Counted from the first letter of the stretch, positions 17,194 through 24,522 are shown. The stretch: DNA of 27,704 bases from DATKBT01 sp035546295 (GCA_035546295.1 DATKBT010000069.1:1-27704), one strand, 5' to 3'. The notes: generated by a model from the letters alone, not told the origin. Numbers and translations are program-made.

Positions 17194-18227
17194 GAGCTCG
17201 GCTCGCCGGGAAGTGCTCGCGCTTCGCGCCAGAACCACCGCTCGATCTCGCGGGCCGTCACGGTCCGTCTCGAGCGCACCACCCGCGCCCGCGCGCGCAG
17301 GCGCTGGCGATGACGCCACAGCCACTGCCAGGCCCGAGTCGAGCCGCGTTCGCGCAGCAGAACGGCGGCGACGATGATCGCCTCGCGAGCCTGGGCGGTG
17401 ACCAGTGTGGTCAGGAGGTTGAGGCCCGTCTGATGGTAGAGGCGCAGGAGATAGCGGTTCTTGAGCGAGTGGAGGTTCGCGTACGCCGACATCTGGCTGC
17501 GACGCTCGGGGAGGTTGAGGCGACGGTGCTCGAAGCGCGCCGCGGGCTCGTAGATCGCCGCCCACCCCCGCTCGCGCAGCCGAAACGCCAGCTCGGCGTC
17601 CTCGCGGTAGGTGTGGAAGTCGGAGTCGAAGATCTCGCCGCCGATCGCGACGTCGCGCAGGGCCTCGAGATCGTACAGCGTGGCGGCACCGGTGCCGCCG
17701 AAGACCTCCTCGGCCCGCGGGTGCTGGCCGCGGTCGATCTCGCTCGAGCCGCGGTCGAAGTGCCGCCAGGTCGGCGACAGCCTCATGCCGCAGGCGTCGA
17801 GCCGTCGAGGCTGCCCCTCGACCGCCTCGCGCAGCAGCCGGCCGGTCACCGATCCCACGCGCAGACCGGCCGCGCTCCACCTGCGGTGGCACTCCACCAA
17901 CGCGACCATCGCCTCCGGCTCGGGTCGGGCGTCGGGGTTGAGGCTGAGCACCCAGCGGACCGTGGACGAGCAGGCGGCGATCGCCGTGTTCATGCCGCCG
18001 GCGAAACCGAGGTTCTCCTCGAGCGCCACGATGCGCAGCGGCCAGCCGAGCCGCACACGGTCGAGCCGAGCGCGGGTCGCATCGCGGCTCGCGCAGTCGA
18101 CGACCATCACCTCGACTGCCGGCCCCGCGCGGTCGGCGGCGGCCAGCGCGTCGGCCCACCGCTCGATATGCTCCGCGTCGTCGTGGGTGACGGTGCACAC
18201 CGCGACCGCTGGATCGCAAGCGCTCAT
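17190..18227 (-). CDS. GT2-family glycosyltransferase (third of three)
   Basis: The 345-residue protein is a GT-A inverting glycosyltransferase. It shows VCTVTHDD at the N-terminus, VMVVDCASRDATRA for nucleotide binding, NLGFAGGMNTAI, LSLNPDARPEP as the DXD-equivalent and YREDAELAFRLRERGW around the catalytic base. The C-terminal part has LHSLKNRYLLRLYHQT, common in rhamnosyltransferase-like GT2 proteins. ATG 18227 overlaps the previous stop as ATGA. The open frame runs further upstream, but the family fold begins right after this ATG. The basic C-terminus may contact membrane lipid. Part of the coupled glycan operon. Confidence 0.9.
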   Translation of the reverse strand: MSACDPAVAVCTVTHDDAEHIERWADALAAADRAGPAVEVMVVDCASRDATRARLDRVRLGWPLRIVALEENLGFAGGMNTAIAACSSTVRWVLSLNPDARPEPEAMVALVECHRRWSAAGLRVGSVTGRLLREAVEGQPRRLDACGMRLSPTWRHFDRGSSEIDRGQHPRAEEVFGGTGAATLYDLEALRDVAIGGEIFDSDFHTYREDAELAFRLRERGWAAIYEPAARFEHRRLNLPERRSQMSAYANLHSLKNRYLLRLYHQTGLNLLTTLVTAQAREAIIVAAVLLRERGSTRAWQWLWRHRQRLRARARVVRSRRTVTAREIERWFWREARALPGEPSS

Positions 18228-19171
18228 CGCCCGAGCTCCGGCGGCGGCCGCCAGCGCTGCTCGAGGTCGCGCGGGCGCGAGAATGCGGTGAGCGCACCGG
18301 CCGCCGTCGCCATCAATCCAAGCGCGGCTTCGCGACGGTTCCGGGCTCGCCGTGGCGCGACGAGGGGCAGGGTGACCAAGCGCGCCAGCGCCGCCAGCGG
18401 CAGGGTGGCCGGCATCAGGAGATGGAGCGGCCGGTGGTGCCTGCTTAGGTAACGCCGGAGACCCCGAGAGTAGAGCCACAGGAACTGGCGATACCCGAGG
18501 CCCTCCACCGAAGCTCCCTGCTCGTGGAGGAAGCGCGCCGCCGGCCAGTACAGCAGCGGCGCGTCGTGCGCCCGCAGCCGACGCGCGAGGTCGACGTCCT
18601 CGAACCAGGCCGGGTAGAACCCCTCGTCGAGGGCGCCGACCTGCTCGAGGACCTCACGCCGCAGGGCCAGCGCCGCGGCCGCGGGCTGCTCCACCCGGGC
18701 GCCGGCGGGCGGCGCTTCGGCCGGGCCGGCGAAGCCCGGAAGCAGGCAGAGCTGACGCAGGCACGACAGCGCCGTCGGCAGCGGGCGGAGCTGCCAGGCG
18801 CTCTGACTCGCGCCATCCGGGGACTCGAGCGCCGGAACGATGCCGGCGGCCTCGGGATGCGCCTCGAATCCCGCCAGGATCGCATCCAGCGCGCCCGCGC
18901 ACGGCCGAGCGTCGGGATTGATCAGCAGGACGATCGGGGCTCGAGCCGCGGCGAGCGCGCGATTGGTAGCGCCCGCGAAGCCGAGGTTGCTGCCGGGGTC
19001 GATCCACCGCACGTGGGGAGGGGGCGGCGGCAGGCGGCCGGGATCCGAGCCGTTGTCGACGACGATGAGCTCGCTGCGCGCGTCCTGCGGCCACGCGTCG
19101 AGCAGCGCGGCCAGTGAGCGCTCGGTTCGCCAGTGCGCGACCAGTCCGGAGAGGAGCGGTCTCGAGCTCAC
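18224..19171 (-). CDS. GT2-family glycosyltransferase (second of three)
   Basis: The 315-residue GT-A protein shows ELIVVDNGSDPGRLPP, SNLGFAGATNRALAAA, VLLINPDARPC and FEDVDLARRLRAH. The NPDAR form of the DXD motif matches rhamnosyltransferase-like members. A hydrophobic, basic C-terminal segment (LPLAALARLVTLPLVAPRR) suggests membrane association. GTG 19171 overlaps the previous stop as GTGA, and the conserved fold begins within a few residues; the open frame upstream has no family similarity. Weakly related to the other two GT2 proteins here, consistent with duplicated or serially recruited transferases that add successive sugars. Confidence 0.88.
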   Translation of the reverse strand: MSSRPLLSGLVAHWRTERSLAALLDAWPQDARSELIVVDNGSDPGRLPPPPPHVRWIDPGSNLGFAGATNRALAAARAPIVLLINPDARPCAGALDAILAGFEAHPEAAGIVPALESPDGASQSAWQLRPLPTALSCLRQLCLLPGFAGPAEAPPAGARVEQPAAAALALRREVLEQVGALDEGFYPAWFEDVDLARRLRAHDAPLLYWPAARFLHEQGASVEGLGYRQFLWLYSRGLRRYLSRHHRPLHLLMPATLPLAALARLVTLPLVAPRRARNRREAALGLMATAAGALTAFSRPRDLEQRWRPPPELGR

Positions 19172-20298
19172 TTGCGGTTCCCGATCAGTGTGTCGTTCGC
19201 CCGCTCGGCGCCGAGCCCGCGCAACGTCGAGATCGGCACCCGCGGCGGACCGAGGTGCGCGAAGGCCGGCAGGCGCCGGAGCGCGCCGCACCAGGCCGCC
19301 GCCGCCATGGCGAGACCGCCCCCGCCCCCGCGCGCGCCGTCGATCAGGTCGCGGGCCAGGATCCGCGGCAGTGCGAGCGGGAAGCGGCGGCCGAGCAGCC
19401 GGGCGAGCACCAGCAGCCGGTTCCTGAGCACGAGGCGCTCTCGTGAGGGCCCCGGCGAAGCGTGCTCGCTCGCGGAGCCGGCGTGCTCGACCGCCGCCCC
19501 TCGCACCCAGGCGGAACGCCGGCCGCAGGCGCGCAGCCGACAGGCGAGCTCGACGTCCTCGTAGTAGCTCTCGAGGCTCTCGTCGAATCCCATTGCCGCC
19601 TCCCGGCCGCGGCCGAGAGCGGCACGAGCGAGGTCACGGCGGCGGTAGAGCGCCGCGGTCGCGGAGACGCCGAAGACCTCGAAGGTCCTACCGCGGTCCG
19701 GTGCCTCGGCTTCGACTGCGGCGGCGAGCGCGCTCGCCGGGAGGCCGTGTCCGATCTGGACCGCCTGCCACCAGCGGTTGAAGGCGAGCCCGACGCCGTC
19801 GAGCCGACGTGTCGTCTCGCCCGCCGCAACCAGCGCCGCCCCGGCGGCAGCACCGCCGACGCCATCTCCGATGCCATCGGCGGGCGCCCCGGCGGCTCCC
19901 GGCGCGGCCGCGTCGGCCACGCCCAGGAGGTGAGCTCCCTGCACCGCCGCGAGACCGGGATCCGCGACCAGGGCCGCCGCCAGCGCCGCCAGCCATCCTT
20001 CTGCCACCACCGCGTCGTCGTTGACCAGCGCGACCAGCGGCGCGTCGGTGGCCGCCAGCCCCGCGTTCGCCGCGGCAGCGAAGCCGCGGCCGCTGGACTC
20101 GAGCCGCCGGACGCAGTCGGGAACACGCCCGTGCGCCCGTCGTTGCTCGACCAGCAGGACGGAGAGGCCGACGCCCTGCTGCCCGAGCACTGCGTCGAGA
20201 CAGGCCTCGAGGTGGGGGCTCGCTCCGATGGTGGGCACGATCACGTCGACGCAAGGAGCGTCGACCGCGGGCGCGCGGGCATCGGACCCGGCTCTCAT
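19168..20298 (-). CDS. GT2-family glycosyltransferase (first of three), atypical donor site
   Basis: The 376-residue protein keeps the GT-A layout: VDVIVPTIGASPHLEACLDA, GFAAAANAGLAA, LVALVNDDAVVAEGW (DXD-like NDD) and YYEDVELACRLRACG. The first nucleotide-binding strand, normally ending in Asp before GS, reads LSVLLVEQRRAHGRVP. The expected acidic residue is replaced or shifted, so donor binding may be altered. The middle is unusually rich in Ala and Gly. ATG 20298 overlaps the stop of the membrane protein gene as ATGA. It may be an active transferase with unusual donor use, or partly degenerate. Confidence 0.85.
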   Translation of the reverse strand: MRAGSDARAPAVDAPCVDVIVPTIGASPHLEACLDAVLGQQGVGLSVLLVEQRRAHGRVPDCVRRLESSGRGFAAAANAGLAATDAPLVALVNDDAVVAEGWLAALAAALVADPGLAAVQGAHLLGVADAAAPGAAGAPADGIGDGVGGAAAGAALVAAGETTRRLDGVGLAFNRWWQAVQIGHGLPASALAAAVEAEAPDRGRTFEVFGVSATAALYRRRDLARAALGRGREAAMGFDESLESYYEDVELACRLRACGRRSAWVRGAAVEHAGSASEHASPGPSRERLVLRNRLLVLARLLGRRFPLALPRILARDLIDGARGGGGGLAMAAAAWCGALRRLPAFAHLGPPRVPISTLRGLGAERANDTLIGNRK

Positions 20299-22253
20299 CG
20301 CGCGGCGCCGAAGGCCGCGCCGGGCGGCTCCGGCTCGCCGGCGGTTTCGTTGCCGGCGGTGTCGCTGCCAACGATGCTGGAGCTGGAGTCGCCGGCGTCC
20401 GGATCGACGGAGCCGGCGCTCACCAGTGTCACGCGATAGAGGCTGAGCCGAAGCGCGGCGGGCAGGCCCGTGCCGAGCTCGACCGTCAGCCGACCACGGC
20501 CGGGTGCCTGCACCCCTAGCGAGCGTTGCGCTCGATAGCGATGGACGAAGGACCCGCCATCGGGAGCGATCAACGACAACCAGGGGGCGAGCCCCGGGCG
20601 CGCCGACGCGCTCGCCGTCCATTCGGCGGTCTCGAGCCCGTGGCGGAGGGTGGTGGTCGCCTCGCCCTCCCCGGCGTCCGGCCGCCAGCGCACGGTCGCC
20701 AGCGCGGCGCCCGCGGTCACCTCGGCGCCGTAGGCGACCGCCGAATCGACCACCACGAAGAGGTCTCCGCCGCCCGTCCCGAGCTCGTCCGAGGTCCAGA
20801 CGGGGTGCTCGCGATCGAGCTCGACAGCAGGCCAGGTCAAGACGAAGGTCGCGTCACCGAGGCGGAGGATGGGGACCGCCAGGAACAGGGCGATCGCGCC
20901 GGCGACCGGCCAGGTCGGCGCTCGAACGAATCCGGCCTGGACGGCGCCGGTTCGGGGTCGTTTCATCGCGGGCCCGAGCATGACGACGACCGCGGCGGCG
21001 AGCGCCAGCGGGAGCCATGGAGGCGCGAGCAGACCCAGCCTCTCGAGCAGCGAGTGGGCTCCGGGCGGGCGCAGCCACGGATAGGAGCCGGCCAGCACGC
21101 TGCCGGCCAGCCACAGGCTCGGCCAGACGAGCTCGAGGGAGGTCTGGTCGCGACCGCGACGCCGCGGCTCCGACACTGAGAGAACGGCGGGTCCGACCGC
21201 CATCAGCACGACCGGAATCGCCAGCGCGGTCGACGGATCGCCGAATCGAAGCCCGATCCAGCCGAGGGCGAGCGAAACCGCGATGCTCCAGGTGAAGGCC
21301 GCCACGGCGTCGCGCTCGCCCCGGGCGAGAGCGCGCAACAGGCGCACGGCCCCCCAGGGAGCCACCAACAGCAGCGTCGGCAGGAGCGCGGCGGCCTCGA
21401 CCCACGAACGCGACGACGGACCGAGCGTCAGCAGCCCGGTCGCGACCACCAGCGCCGCCGGCCAGGCGCGCCGGCCGAGGAGCGCCAGCACGCCGAGGAG
21501 CGCCAGCGCCCCGAGCACCGGATCGAGCGCGAACGGCGCCGCCAGCGCCCCGAAGGCGAGGAGCCGGCGGCCGAGCGGCCGATCGGATCCGACGAGCTGA
21601 GGCGCCAAGAGGGGAACCAGCAGCGCGACCAGCACCGCCGCCGAGAAGCGCCCGGAGACGGCGAGCGCCGAGAGCGCGGCGAGCGCTGCCGTCGCCACGC
21701 CGCGCTGGCGTGCGACCAGCAGGACGAGCACGCAAGCGGCCAGCGGAAGCGCGAAGAGCCGGACCAGAGCTCGAGCGTCGAGGGGGAAGGCGAGCAGCTC
21801 GGCGGGCAGCGCCAGGCACTGGAGCGCCAACGCCGCGGGCATCAGACGGCCGCTGATTCCCTGGGCGGCGAGACCGCCAGCACGCTCCGCCAGGACGACC
21901 GAGAGGAAGATCAGCACGAGCAGCGAAGAGATCGCGGCGCCGCGAAGGGGCCCCGCCGGCAGCGTCCACAGCAGAGCGCCCGATCCGACCACCCCGACCG
22001 ACCACGCCCCGAGCGATCGGCGAGCCGGAGCGAGCGCCGCCGTCGGCAGCAGCAACAGCAGGACCAGCAGCGCGAGCCGGCCGAGGTAGCGGATCTCGGC
22101 TCCATCCGCATCCTGCACCGACGGGAGCGCGGCGAGCGTCAAGCTGCTGCCGAAGCCGATCAACGTGGCGGCGGCGCCGGGCACGACGAGTCGGTTCCAC
22201 TCGGAAGCGGAAAGGGGCGCGGCGGCGCCGGCGCTGGAGTCTCGGGGTGGCAT
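20295..22253 (-). CDS. Polytopic membrane protein at head of the glycan operon
   Basis: The 652-residue product has about 14-16 hydrophobic segments from residue 20 to about 475. A soluble C-terminal part of roughly 175 residues follows, rich in beta-prone, Asp/Gly/Ser/Thr sequence, probably outside the cytoplasm. I see no Wzy, Wzx, ligase or PMT signature with confidence. Its position as first gene of a chain of four glycosyltransferases suggests a role in polymerisation, ligation or export of the glycan; this is inference from context only. ATG 22253 is the most upstream start in frame and lacks a clear Shine-Dalgarno sequence, so the true start could be slightly downstream. Confidence 0.75.
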   Translation of the reverse strand: MPPRDSSAGAAAPLSASEWNRLVVPGAAATLIGFGSSLTLAALPSVQDADGAEIRYLGRLALLVLLLLLPTAALAPARRSLGAWSVGVVGSGALLWTLPAGPLRGAAISSLLVLIFLSVVLAERAGGLAAQGISGRLMPAALALQCLALPAELLAFPLDARALVRLFALPLAACVLVLLVARQRGVATAALAALSALAVSGRFSAAVLVALLVPLLAPQLVGSDRPLGRRLLAFGALAAPFALDPVLGALALLGVLALLGRRAWPAALVVATGLLTLGPSSRSWVEAAALLPTLLLVAPWGAVRLLRALARGERDAVAAFTWSIAVSLALGWIGLRFGDPSTALAIPVVLMAVGPAVLSVSEPRRRGRDQTSLELVWPSLWLAGSVLAGSYPWLRPPGAHSLLERLGLLAPPWLPLALAAAVVVMLGPAMKRPRTGAVQAGFVRAPTWPVAGAIALFLAVPILRLGDATFVLTWPAVELDREHPVWTSDELGTGGGDLFVVVDSAVAYGAEVTAGAALATVRWRPDAGEGEATTTLRHGLETAEWTASASARPGLAPWLSLIAPDGGSFVHRYRAQRSLGVQAPGRGRLTVELGTGLPAALRLSLYRVTLVSAGSVDPDAGDSSSSIVGSDTAGNETAGEPEPPGAAFGAAR

Positions 22254-22482
22254 GCGCGCGGATGCAGGTGCGCGAGCGAGCTTGCTCGCGACGGAAGGAG
22301 CGGACCGTCTGATCCTCGGCTTCGACCGGAGCTCTGGAGCGGATCAGCGGTCGGATCGAAGAGTCGCCAGCATGCTAACGACTTCGAACTGCGGTCCGTT
22401 CGGCTCGGCCTTCGATCCGCAGCCTTTCGACAGCTCGTCCGGACCGCTACCGCGAGCTTTCCGCAGCTTTTCCGCAACGAGT

Positions 22483-22499
22483 CGGCGCGTCCTGCGGCG
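22483..22499. repeat. 17-bp intergenic repeat, copy 2
   Basis: Identical to 7372-7388. Here it sits inside a weak GAGTC/GACTC hairpin (22480-22504). Confidence 0.6.
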
Positions 22500-22539
22500 G
22501 GACTCGGATTCCGAGCCATCATGTCGGATCGCGGCTGGC

Positions 22540-22615
22540 GCTAGCGGGCTCGTGGTTTCACCACTCCCGAACGAGCTGCGAAAGCGAGGCGAGCTCATAC
22601 CACGAGCCCGCTAGC
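22540..22615. repeat. 17-bp perfect inverted repeat around 42 bases
   Basis: GCTAGCGGGCTCGTGGT (22540-22556) is the exact reverse complement of 22599-22615. The interior holds a smaller GAGCT/AGCTC pair and a GCGAAAGC element able to form a GNRA-type loop. It could be a structured RNA, a miniature mobile element with terminal inverted repeats, or a protein-binding cruciform. Confidence 0.85.
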
Positions 22616-22625
22616 TCATGTTCTT

Positions 22626-22657
22626 CTCCGCCTACGGCCCTTCGGGCCTCAGCGGAG
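22626..22657. repeat. Nested hairpin
   Basis: CTCCGC (22626-22631) pairs with GCGGAG (22652-22657). An inner GGCCC/GGGCC hairpin (22636-22648) has a TTC loop. The string GGCCCTTCGGGC recurs at 22937-22948. Confidence 0.6.
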
Positions 22658-22665
22658 TGTGCTCG

Positions 22666-22691
22666 TTGGTCCCGCGCAAGCGCGGGACCAA
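22666..22691. repeat. Strong 12-bp perfect hairpin
   Basis: TTGGTCCCGCGC (22666-22677) and GCGCGGGACCAA (22680-22691) are perfect complements separated by AA; in RNA the closing loop would be CAAG. It ends in AAGG on the plus strand, so termination would need another signal. Confidence 0.8.
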
Positions 22692-22699
22692 GGTTTCCC

Positions 22700-22725
22700 G
22701 CCCAAGCGCCGCAAGCGGCGCGGGC
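22700..22725. repeat. Hairpin with the same GCAAGC apex
   Basis: GCGCCGC/GCGGCGC (22706-22721) extended by GCCC/GGGC (22700-22703, 22722-22725) across a two-base bulge. The apex GCAAGC is the same as in the hairpin just upstream. Confidence 0.7.
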
Positions 22726-22734
22726 TCAGGTCGA

Positions 22735-22837
22735 CTAGGCCTGAAAACCGCTGACTCCAGGTCGTTTGGGGTGCTGCTTGATAACCTTGACCGTCTTGCG
22801 AGCCTTGGTCTCGCGCTTGTCGCGAGGCCAATGACCG
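22735..22837 (-). pseudogene. Possible C-terminal gene remnant
   Basis: The minus frame ending at TAG 22737-22735 translates to a Lys/Arg-rich stretch including KRETKARKTVKVIKQ and HPKRPGVSGFQA. Third positions are mostly G/C in its upstream half. Further upstream the frame turns into low-quality Arg/Pro-rich sequence with no family resemblance. It may be the tail of a small basic protein or a lost gene. I do not recognise it, and part of it doubles as one arm of a hairpin. Confidence 0.25.
22805..22831. repeat. 11-bp hairpin
   Basis: TTGGTCTCGCG (22805-22815) pairs with CGCGAGGCCAA (22821-22831), with one G-T wobble and a CTTGT loop. Confidence 0.65.
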
Positions 22838-22839
22838 CC

Positions 22840-22856
22840 GCCTGCCGCAGGCAGGC
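22840..22856. repeat. 7-bp hairpin
   Basis: GCCTGCC (22840-22846) and GGCAGGC (22850-22856) with a GCA loop. Confidence 0.55.
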
Positions 22857-23037
22857 AAGAACTTCCCGCTGGCCTAGTCGACCTAGTCGGGTCGGATCGG
22901 GCATCGAGGGCCTTCTGCACGTCTCGCCTCCTCGAAGGCCCTTCGGGCTCGCGGTGCGCGCACCGGACCGCTCGGCGCCCCACGCCGCGACCGGTCTGCC
23001 CACCGACTCTCGGCACCGGCCGCCGCCGCGAGCGCGC

Positions 23038-23046
23038 TGCTAGACT
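23038..23046 (+). promoter_or_regulatory. Extended -10 element at the serS start
   Basis: TG-C-TAGACT ends 8 bases before the serS ATG. Transcription would begin about 23053, so the mRNA would have almost no leader. No Shine-Dalgarno sequence is present between it and the start. Confidence 0.5.
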
Positions 23047-23054
23047 CGCCCGCC

Positions 23055-24338
23055 ATGCTGGCGCGGGAACGGCTGAGGAACCATGCCGACGAGGTCGCCG
23101 AGGCGCTCGCGACCCGCGGCGTCGATCGGGGGGTCCTGCGCCGCTGGCGAGAGCTCGACGAGGAGCGGCGGTCGGGCCTGGTCGAGGCGGAGGAGATCAA
23201 GCGCCAGCGCAACGAGGCGAGCAACTCGATCGGTCAGGCCAAGGCTCGGGGGGAGAACGCGGAAGAGGAGATCGCGGCGGTCTCGCAGATCAAGCGCGAG
23301 ATCGACCAGCGCGAGGCTCGACTGAGCGCGATCGAGACCGAGCTGCGCGAGATCGAGACCGCGCTCCCGAACCTCCCCCAGGAGGGGGTTCCGGTCGGGG
23401 ACGACGCCAGCGCCAACCGCGTCGATCGCGTGGTCGGCGAGCCGCGCTCGTTCGGTTTCGAGCCGAAGGCGCACTGGGACCTCGGGCCCGAGCTGGGCAT
23501 CCTCGATTTCGAGCGGGGCGCCAAGCTCGCCGGGGCTCGATTCACGGTGTCGTGGGGGATCGGAGCGCGCCTCGAGCGGGCGCTCGCCGCCATGATGCTC
23601 GATCTCCACACCACGAAGCACGGCTACACCGAGGTCCTGCCGCCGCTTCTGGTCAACGCCGAGTCGATGACGGGCACCGGGCAGCTCCCGAAGTTCGCGG
23701 CGGATGCCTTCCGCGTCGAGGGGGCCGGTTACTACCTGATCCCGACCTCCGAAGTCCCGCTCGCCAACCTTCATCGCGACGAGCTGATCGAGGAGTCCGC
23801 GCTGCCCTTGCGCTACACGGCGTGGACTCCCTGCTTCCGGGCCGAGGCCGGGTCCTACGGCAGGGACGTGCGGGGACTCATCCGTCAGCACCAGTTCAGC
23901 AAGGTCGAGCTGGTGCAGTACGCCCATCCGGAGCGCAGCGCCGACGCGCTCGAGGAGCTCACCGGCCAGGCAGAGGCCGTGCTGCAGGCCCTGGAGCTCC
24001 CCTACCGGGTGGTCTCGTTGTCGACCGGCGACATGGGATTCTCGGCGGCGCGGACCTACGACCTCGAGGTCTGGCTGCCCGGCCAGCAGGCGTATCGGGA
24101 GATCTCCTCGTGCAGCAACTGCGAGGATTTCCAGGCACGCCGCGCGAACCTGCGCTTTCGTCCGAGCGACGGCAGCAGGGTCCGGCACCTGCACACGCTC
24201 AACGGATCGGGGCTGGCCGTGGGTCGCACGCTGATCGCCGTGCTCGAGAACTGCCAGCAGGCCGACGGCACGGTGCTCGTTCCCGAGGCGCTGCGCCCCT
24301 ACCTGGGAGGCCTCGAGCGCATCGAGGCCCGCGGGTGA
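23055..24338 (+). CDS. serS: Seryl-tRNA synthetase
   Basis: SerRS charges tRNA-Ser (and tRNA-Sec if present) with serine in the cytoplasm. The 427-residue class II enzyme begins with the long antiparallel coiled-coil arm (about 30-105) that grips the long variable arm of tRNA-Ser. The catalytic core has ESMTGTGQLPKF, IPTSEVPLANLH (TSE serine-binding loop), motif 2 in FRAEAGSYGRDVRGLIRQHQ and motif 3 in GSGLAVGRTLIAVLENCQQ. Family length is about 420-430. ATG 23055 lacks a ribosome binding site and follows a -10 element closely, suggesting leaderless translation. A tRNA-Ser gene lies 377 bases downstream. Confidence 0.97.
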   Translation: MLARERLRNHADEVAEALATRGVDRGVLRRWRELDEERRSGLVEAEEIKRQRNEASNSIGQAKARGENAEEEIAAVSQIKREIDQREARLSAIETELREIETALPNLPQEGVPVGDDASANRVDRVVGEPRSFGFEPKAHWDLGPELGILDFERGAKLAGARFTVSWGIGARLERALAAMMLDLHTTKHGYTEVLPPLLVNAESMTGTGQLPKFAADAFRVEGAGYYLIPTSEVPLANLHRDELIEESALPLRYTAWTPCFRAEAGSYGRDVRGLIRQHQFSKVELVQYAHPERSADALEELTGQAEAVLQALELPYRVVSLSTGDMGFSAARTYDLEVWLPGQQAYREISSCSNCEDFQARRANLRFRPSDGSRVRHLHTLNGSGLAVGRTLIAVLENCQQADGTVLVPEALRPYLGGLERIEARG

Positions 24339-24351
24339 CGGGAGCGCCGCG

Positions 24352-24522
24352 GTGCGGCGTGGCTATCGGATCACGGCCTACGTCGTGCTCTGTCTCGTCT
24401 GCCTGACCAGCGCGGGCATCCTCTTCGTCTCCGACCGCTACGGACTCCTCGCCGTCGTCTTCCAACTCGCCCTCGCTGCGATGTGGGCGATGATGGCCTA
24501 CGCTTCCTGGCGCTTCGGTTAG
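24352..24522 (+). CDS. Small two-helix membrane protein
   Basis: A 56-residue frame starts at GTG 24352 with GGGAG at 24340-24344, 7 bases upstream, and ends at TAG 24520-24522. The product has a basic start (MRRGYR), a hydrophobic segment around residues 7-26 with two Cys, a short SDRYG turn and a second hydrophobic segment around 31-51, ending in SWRFG. It begins 13 bases after serS and may be co-transcribed. I do not recognise the family; codon use matches the neighbourhood. The ribosome binding site, composition and position support a real gene. Confidence 0.6.
   Translation: MRRGYRITAYVVLCLVCLTSAGILFVSDRYGLLAVVFQLALAAMWAMMAYASWRFG

Larger units (their letters stand above)
22728..22884. 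repeat. 14-bp perfect inverted repeat bracketing 129 bases
   Basis: AGGTCGACTAGGCC (22728-22741) is the exact reverse complement of 22871-22884. Inside lie two further hairpins (22805-22831 and 22840-22856) and a minus-strand open frame whose stop codon falls within the left arm. The layout resembles a small terminal-inverted-repeat element or a structured RNA closed by a long stem. No target-site duplication was recognised. Confidence 0.75.
22254..23054. other. Hairpin-rich gene-poor region
   Basis: About 800 bases between the divergent glycan operon and serS hold no convincing gene. At least eight inverted repeats lie in it, several perfect, listed separately where strong. Smaller ones are CGCGAGC/GCTCGCG (22271-22290), CGGATCGAAG/CTTCGATCCG (22352-22419), GCGGTCCG/CGGACCGC (22391-22447) and AGGGCCTTC/GAAGGCCCT (22907-22942). 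A short minus-strand coding-like stretch ends at a TAG at 22737-22735. Confidence 0.7.

Noticed and set aside
17194..18297. The GT4 frame is open far upstream, suggesting a 750-residue protein.
   Set aside because: The upstream half is Arg-rich shadow of the neighbouring GT2 gene; the GT4 fold starts right after the TTGA overlap at 17193.
22666..22676. TTGGTCCCGCG resembles the T-box core (TGGNACCGCG) and lies upstream of serS.
   Set aside because: It has a mismatch at the A, is one arm of a perfect self-complementary hairpin, lies about 390 bases from serS and no specifier stem or terminator partner was found.
22540..22884. Hairpins as integron attC sites.
   Set aside because: No GTTRRRY/RYYYAAC core pair with correct spacing, and no integrase or cassette genes nearby.
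22632..23016. Minus-strand open frames in the hairpin island as full genes.
   Set aside because: Arg/Pro/Ser-rich translations with no family resemblance or ribosome binding sites; only the last part of one looks coding and is listed as a possible remnant.
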